NCBI GenBank assembly: GCA_965153455.1
Contig: OZ234502.1
Span: 3,761,267-3,825,266, forward strand
Direction: 5' to 3'
From: Sphagnum compactum
Taxonomy: Eukaryota; Bryophyta; Sphagnopsida; Sphagnales
DNA length: 64,000 nucleotides
In this document: one piece after another, positions 57,411 to 64,000 of the stretch
Layout: each line of letters starts with the position of its first letter
Numbering within the stretch: position 1 is the first letter of the stretch
Notes under the pieces: model-generated
The model's input: only the letters and a program-made list of their open reading frames with translations
Database searches by the model: none
Told to the model about the DNA's origin: nothing
Program-made: the position numbers and the translations under genes

Positions 57411-60400
57411 TAAAAAAATAGTCTACTTAGAGATTAAAATTTCAAGCAAAATGAGAAATATTACAACTTGAATTGAATTTTTTTTGGCATTTAATCCAAG
57501 GTTACAAAAATTACAAGTGGAATACATCATGGGTCTACCGTGGGGTTGGTGGGATATGTGTGTCACTACACATGTTATCTTCAAAATCAGAATTAGATGA
57601 CAAGGGAGTGGGTTCAACTAGGTCTCAGGGTTCCATGAACTTTTACAAGGTTCAAAGCTCACCCTCAAATCGCATTTTGAAGGATTGCCTTGGGGTACAA
57701 CTAATGGCTACATGTTGGAGGTAAGATTTATGATTAATTTTAATTACCTTCAATGCGTTCCAAGGAACACTCTCACCTACAATGAGAAACCAAGGTTTGT
57801 TTATTCAACGAAGCCATCAAAACATTGATGGGGTCAATGGCAAATGAGTGAAAATGTGTGCAAGTACTATGGACTCTGGGAGAGGAGGCAACAATGTACA
57901 CTTTGTTTCCAAACATGTTTCCAAGAATGAGTTTTGGGTACAGATAGGTTCATTGGGTTTTTGGGTCAAATTAGGGTTTGTAAGACAATATGAGGAAATT
58001 GCCTTCTTGCGAGATTGAAGTAATTGTGTTTTAGCTAGGGTTTGCACAAGGTTACAAACTTTGCAACAAAGAGTGCAAAAAGATGAAGCAAACATGGAAA
58101 AAGACCACATAGAGAACCAAAATGTTTCCCAAATTGTGAAGTTTTTTGCAAAATCGTAGAAAACCTCATCCTTGTCTATTGTGACCATGGCTCTAAAAAA
58201 CTAACCTTAACCTGGTAGGTGAGTTGCAATGAAACTTGTGTGACTATCAACAACACTACAAAACTTAATTCCTTCCGTCAACATTCCTTACACGACAACC
58301 CTCCATCGATAGTCCTTTTGCACAACGATCTCCTGCACAATGACGATGGTGAATGGGGCGTGACTAGGCCTTTGGGGGCTTTTGGCTCCTTTTGTTATTT
58401 CAACCTTTCACTAACTCAAAGATTTTACACGTAACCCACTCACTTAGGACATTCACACTCATTCACTCAAAAACTCTACAATTCACATTTGCAGCTTGAA
58501 CCCTCACACTTGGAGCTTGAAGCATTTCTCATTCACAGACGAAGTTGTTATTCTATCAATCGGTGCATGAAAGACGAAAACCCTGCTGTCAAGGCACATG
58601 AAAGGGAACAGAAAAAGACAAGGTGAAACTCAAGGAAGCATTGAAATCGATGAATTTCCGAGTTTCACCTTGTATTTTTTTCCTTTATTTTCAGATCGCC
58701 TTGGCTTTTTTACTACACCCTGAGTTTTGGCAACTTTACAAATAACTTTAACGTCTTTGGGATTTGAAGAAATTTTTGTTACAAGGTGTAAGAATTTATA
58801 GCATGACATATGTCAAACAATTTACTTACACAATTTTCTCAAGGGGCTACAAAAATGGTTTTGGATTTCTTCCCAGGTCATGAAGTGGCCTAGTGATGAC
58901 ATTTGGTTACCCTACCATGTTTGTTTCAAAATTCATAATCAATTAATAATGTAATAAACAGTGATTCCACTTGGATGGAGTTCTGAAGCAACTTGTCTTT
59001 CAAGAAATAAATGCATGGTGAAATTATGACCTTAATTTGTCATAATGCTTACTTCAATAGTTTTCAGTGCTCTTACCTTCCATTTGTCATGCACTATTAT
59101 CTATAAAGCGAGGTAGTTTGTTTTGTCACACTAAAATCTCCCAAACCATGGTGCCTTATGCTGCACTCTTGGTACTCTTCGGAAAGTTCTTGATGAGTAA
59201 GGGTGCACTAACTTGGTTTGAGACTATTTGGAGCTATAGTGTGAAAATTATTGATTATTGAATCATCTTCTCATTGAAAATTAAATAAAATTAAAACTGA
59301 AAACTCTATTGGAATTTGGGGGCATTCTTGGTGTTGTTGAAAAGCCCTTCGCGAGTCAGATTTAATAAAGTTTATTTCACAATTTTCAGAGCTAAGGTGT
59401 GGAGGATATTGATTTTTAAGCAGATTTTGTTGCTGGAAATCCAAACAAATTGCAAAAATTGGGTTTGGAAGGAAAAACCAGTCGAGCCCTCAAAATGTTC
59501 ACATTGCTGAATTTAAAATTTTTCAATTTTGAAAATGCAAAAAATAATGAATGTGTTCACAATAGACCCGACAACAATTCTACATTAGTATATGTGAAGA
59601 GTGATTACCTACCTTGATTATTGAATGTAATTGGTTTCTCAACAGCATAGTTAGATAAGTAGGTACTAGGAAAGAAACGCCAAATTGCAATAGCAATGTA
59701 ATAGACTTTTGAATGTACATACCATGCCTTGTACATACCATGCCTAGGGTTAGTTTCCACATTGACAGAACGAATAATTAATTTCTTTCAAAAATTAATT
59801 CATTTCTATAAATTTAATATTATTATGTTTTCGTGATCTATTATGATAATGTCATACGAGGAGTGAAAATATTCAGATTGCAATACTTATGATGGTTTTC
59901 AACACCTCAACTTCATGCTTTCACCGTTTCACTATTTTAAAAATGACAAAGAAAATGACCCTAGCATAAAGTAGTGCCTCATTGGAAGCGTTGAATTCCA
60001 ATAATATTTATTATTGAATGTCAGGGATGGTAGAAATTAAAAGAAAAAACACATGAAAATGAAATTTACAACCCCCTCCTTGGGATGGAGGAAGCTGTCC
60101 AAAACCCAGTTATGGGCGCAAAAATTAACCTTACTCCACAAGTATAAATTAAACCACAGTCCCTTAGCAGCTTTGATACTAACTATATTATTTTGAGAAA
60201 TGTTGAATTTTAAAAAAAAATTCCCAACAACAAAATTTTGTGAAGTATTGAATCTATACGAATATGCTATGTGTCAAAATGAAAATTTCAAAATGAATTA
60301 ATTATTGGACAGCCATGTGGCAAAGCTGCCAAGGTTACCACGGTGGCCAAGAAAACCAGAAACAGTAGTTGGCTAATTAGCAGCCGATCTCCTGGGTCCA
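57411..60400. other. intergenic DNA upstream of the kinase gene
   Basis: AT-rich with no recognised gene. A 14-bp perfect hairpin (ACAAGGTGAAACTC at 58618-58631 with its complement at 58660-58673, 28-bp loop) is the only clear structure. A duplicated 'catgccttgtacataccatgcc' lies near 59718-59745. The last part should include the kinase promoter, but I can assign no element with confidence. Confidence 0.5.
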
Positions 60401-60815
60401 CTTGTTGGTAGTCGTCACAACCGCGGACTCCTCATCACAAGGGGGCGAGGAGGTGTGGTTGGGCTTTGCACCTTCGTCGTCATCGCCCCCGGTTGTTGCT
60501 CGCATTTCTACTTCCTTGGAAACTTTTCTTTGTACTAGGAAACAACACCTCACCTGCTTTTTTAAAAAAATTGTTCGTTGTTTGTTTTGGTGTCAGTGTC
60601 GAAACTTGGTAACTGAATTTCTCAGAGCAACTTATTCCGTGTCTTGTGGTTGGTTGTTGGTTAGTTCTCGCAACAGTTGCCTCTCTGGTTGTGCAGGCGC
60701 CAGGTGGAGCAGCATCCGTTGAACTGCCCTTGAGTAGAAGCAAGGGAATAATGAAGGGAACCGAGAAAAAACAGTAGGTTAGTCGGTCGGCCTGTGTATC
60801 AACATGTGAGTAGGT

Positions 60816-63800
60816 ATGTTGTTCAAGGAGAATGGAGGAGGATCGGTTCTAGTGGTGGACAGAGAGGTGAGTAGTTATGGCGTCTATGTTGCTGTTGCTG
60901 GACGACAGCCATTGTCGCCCTCCACTCTGACCAACAGACAGCAGCGGACGGAGGAAATAGCAGCAGTGGCTGATTCCAGTAACGGTTGTAATTCAGTGGG
61001 TTCTTCTTCGTGGACGGGACGTTCCTTGTGGAGGATGATGGGTTCTCCTGGAGGATTATTCGATGGACGAAGAAGCGGCGGTGGCGGCAGGAGCAACTCG
61101 TCCGTAACCCTCAAGGCGCTAGAGTCTGTGGTGATGCGGGTGATCGATAGAGTACGCGAGTATGGCTATGGGGAAGATGTGTGCAGTGATCTCCAGGAGC
61201 ACTTTGCGTATTTGCCATCTCGGTACTAGTACTATATATGTGTTCTGTTTCTTTCTGGTTTCTCGGTTCCGAGCTCTGCTTTCTAGGGTTTGCTCATGGC
61301 ACACTTGTTCTGAGCTCGATTTCTAGGGTTTGATCACTAAACTATCTTTTTGTGTTTTTTGTTTATTTAGCTATACCCTAAATATTGATCCTGAGAGACA
61401 CGAGGATGTGCTGCTCCACATGCGGTTGCTTCAAGCAGCACGGAAGGCTGCAGAGGAGGCTGGTGGTTCAAGGGGGAGCAGTATATTATTGGATGAACAA
61501 ACCTCCTTCTCCTCCTCTGCAGGTCCTTTTGTTAATGTGCGGAAAGTTCAACTGTGGTCTGCAGTAGATATGTCTGTGATGATGAGTGGCACAAATTCGC
61601 CTCTGCAGAATAATGGCACAGGATCTGGCTGCTGGGGACTCAAAATCCCCAAACCCGCCTTTGGTTCCTGCTCCAATCTTGCAAGCTTAGGATGTGGTGC
61701 AAGCCCTAAAGTGCATCCATCCTCAGGAGGAGGCAGCCTGACTCGGTTGGCATTCGGCAATTGGGGCACTACCCCTCCTTTGCAACCTACTCCACCGGGA
61801 AGCACTGATTGTGCATGTTCCCGTCCAGCTTTTGGTAGCTTTACCAACCCTCTTCACATGGATGAAGATGGTGCAGGATACAACAGTGACAATGAAGATG
61901 CAGGCTCGACATATGGCTATGAAATCACTCTGGCTACATCTGACAGACATGGTCTGCTGAGGCATTATACTACTGCAATCAGTAACATTAAAACTGAGCT
62001 GAACATCAAGGTGCTTGCTCAATCTTTCAGCACAAAAGTGAGGGGAGCTGTGTTGTGACTAGTTTTGATAATCTCCTGAAAATTGGAATACTGGGTATTT
62101 TAGAAGTAAGAGAGGCTGTTTCTGTTTCTTTCATGTCTGTTCTTCTTCACAAGTAGAGAGTGTGTCCCTCTCTGCCCATACAGAAATATCTGTGTGGCTG
62201 CAACTAATGAGGTATAGTGTGCATTTTGTGGGGGCTTTTTTTTCATGTGCAGGAAGCTCATGTGTTCAGTACAACAGATGGAATGGCACTGGAGGTTTTT
62301 GTTGTAGAGGGCTGGGATGGTGATGATGTAAAGCTTTTTTTCTCACTTTTGATAATGACGGAATCATTTGTGTGAATGTTCTCTATGCATTGTTGTTTTC
62401 ATGTCTTTTTCATCACCACATACCATCCTGCATCAGCAATTGTTTTTTTGGGTGTTTGTTTTTTTTTGAGTGTGAAGAATGGTTTGAACTTGCAGGCACA
62501 TGAACTCAGATGGGCAGTACTTTTAGCTCTAGATGCTGAGGAATGGTTGCCTAAGTACATAGATGCAAAATTGAAGGCGGCAGCAGAATCAATTCAATAT
62601 GAGGACTGGGCGGTTGACTACAATCTGGTATGCTTCTCCTACTCTGATATCATTATGAGATGGAATTGGATGGCAGATGTACACATGAAAACTTAAGGCA
62701 TCTAACATAAAACTTAAACCTTAAACCTGTCCTAATATGGGATTTAAGTGCAATTTAACAAATTTTGGTGGAGAAACTTAATCTGGCACTTTGTATGTGT
62801 AATTACAGCTCGTGATAGGTGAGAAGCTCGGGAAGGGTTCATCAGGTCAACTGTACCAGGGAAAATATATGAGTCAAGATGTAGCAATCAAGATGATTGC
62901 TCTATACAATGACCATGATATGGACACTCAGGGTGCAGACAGTCTTCGGGTGTTTCCAGCATCAGAACTACTTCATACATTTAAGCAGGAGGTCTCTATA
63001 ATGAGGTGAGCTCTGTGGACAGTTGTAATTCAACTGCGCCTAGTGGCATTTTGGAACTGCAGCCAAAAGAGTATTGGATCTCCCTGCTAGAAGTCGCCAG
63101 TGCTTCAGATTGTGTCCAGGCCTTCACTTTTAGTTCTCAATTTGATATAAACAATTGGAATCAAAAGTTGGAGCTGACATCAACCTTCTAGCTCACTGAA
63201 GCAGCCGACCTTCCCACATGTGACTTTACTGTGCAGAGTCTTTCCAGCCACATAAGGCCACATTGTAGCTGACTCTTTCCTTTCTGCATCTCTTTCACGT
63301 TGAGGGCCACTTTCTAGGCTATAGTGAGGTCCAATGGTGTGTGCATGACACATCAGAATGATCCATTGATCATTCAATTTGAAAGTTCTGCACTTATAGT
63401 TTCCATATGTGATATGGAGACCCTAGAATTGAGGTTCAAAGAGTTGTGGACTTTTGGGAGAAGTAGCTCAAATCTGTAGCTAAAAGAATCATTGGCAAGT
63501 GTTGTCTACTACTGCCAGGCTATTTGCATGAAATCATGCATGCCAGGCTATGGCAAGCACTTTAAAGCTGATGGTCATTCACTTGCTTTTGATGTTCATG
63601 CAGGTTGGTGAGACATAAAAATCTGGTGCAGTTTATAGGAGCGTGCTCCTGTTGGCCCAGGCTTTGTATTGTGACAGAACTCATGTCTGGGGGAAGGTAT
63701 TCTCTCTAACACCTACTTTTGGGTGCCTTTGTTGATGGCATGGACATTCTTGGGCCCTTTCATCCTTCCCACTGTAAAATTTCTCTTTTTAGTAGAAGCG

Positions 63801-64000
63801 TTCTTGTGTGCATAATTTCAGTTGGATGATTGTATAACCTCTGACAAGTGCTTTAGAAACTGTATTTGATATCAGAGTCAGTGCAAATTGCACTGTATTG
63901 ATTTGATGTTGCATGTGTTCAGTGTAAGGGATGTGTTAGAATTTCAAATGGGTGGCTTGGATATACCATCGGCTGTTAAGGTTCTTCGGGATGCTGCAAG
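60816..64000 (+). CDS. STY46: ACT-domain Raf-like protein kinase (STY8/17/46 type), partial
   Basis: Seven exons with consistent GT-AG phases: 60816-61222, 61371-62010, 62253-62327, 62496-62627, 62809-63005, 63604-63696 and 63923 to the window edge. In frame they give about 540 residues before the edge. The N-terminal block has [20 protein letters not shown] across the first junction, the family's signature R-Y-x-x-x-x-x-x-E-R-x-E-D-V-L-x-H. An ACT domain (about residues 315-385) starts [20 protein letters not shown] and continues [20 protein letters not shown] in exon 3. The kinase domain starts in exon 5 with the Gly loop [12 protein letters not shown] and catalytic Lys in DVAIKMI, then [33 protein letters not shown] and [12 protein letters not shown]. 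Family members are plant Raf-like MAP3K (group C) Ser/Thr kinases; STY8/17/46 phosphorylate chloroplast transit peptides. The start Met could instead be the pair at 61035. No damage seen. Confidence 0.92.

Noticed and set aside
58618-58673. microRNA-like hairpin
   Set aside because: The 14-bp stem with a 28-bp loop is too short for a plant miRNA precursor.
60402-60722. 106-codon plus-strand frame upstream of the kinase
   Set aside because: No motif and no in-frame link to kinase exon 1; probably 5' UTR/promoter DNA.

Overview
The window looks like nuclear DNA of a land plant with a large, repeat-rich genome. It has GT-AG introns, plant-type transposons (CACTA/tnp2, PIF/Harbinger, Ty3-like LTR elements) and plant gene families (an ACT-domain Raf-like kinase, an RHM UDP-rhamnose synthase copy, a UBC8-type E2 copy). 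Fragments of a DNA-PKcs-like gene argue for a non-flowering plant such as a fern, lycophyte or moss, because that kinase is generally reported missing from flowering plants. This taxonomic call is an inference.

Layout. 1-3.9 kb is AT-rich and without recognisable genes, ending in a degenerate inverted repeat field. 3.97-8.1 kb is a decayed CACTA element whose tnp2 pseudogene lies on the minus strand with its 5' part locally inverted. 8.5-12.3 kb holds a SANT-like fragment, a hairpin-rich minisatellite (9.24-10.6 kb) and a C2H2 zinc-finger pseudogene. 13.3-14.5 kb is a 5' LTR with primer-binding site and a broken gag start. 12.9-27.1 kb is dominated by a ~200-bp repeat family marked by GGGGTATTGCAT, in arrays of alternating orientation. 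A solo LTR (21.3-22.2 kb) with a 5-bp target duplication sits inside it.

The centrepiece is 27131-56422: a single 29.3-kb CACTA (En/Spm) element. It has 14-bp terminal inverted repeats, a 3-bp TAA target duplication, a ~110-bp subterminal tandem array carrying G-boxes, a minus-strand Transposase_24 (TNPA-like) gene and a plus-strand tnp2 gene. It also carries pieces of at least four unrelated host genes: a GH3 beta-glucan exohydrolase, a DNA-PKcs-like kinase N-terminus, an RHM dehydratase domain and a four-exon UBC8-type E2. Unidentified acidic/coiled-coil exons are present as well, one of them duplicated inside a tnp2 intron. Two uninterrupted copies of the host repeat in this window act as empty-site controls for the insertion.

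56.4-60.4 kb is host repeat and intergenic DNA. From 60.8 kb to the window edge is the one clearly intact host gene, an ACT-domain Raf-like (STY8/17/46-type) protein kinase, with seven exons whose splice phases all agree; it runs off the right edge inside the kinase domain.
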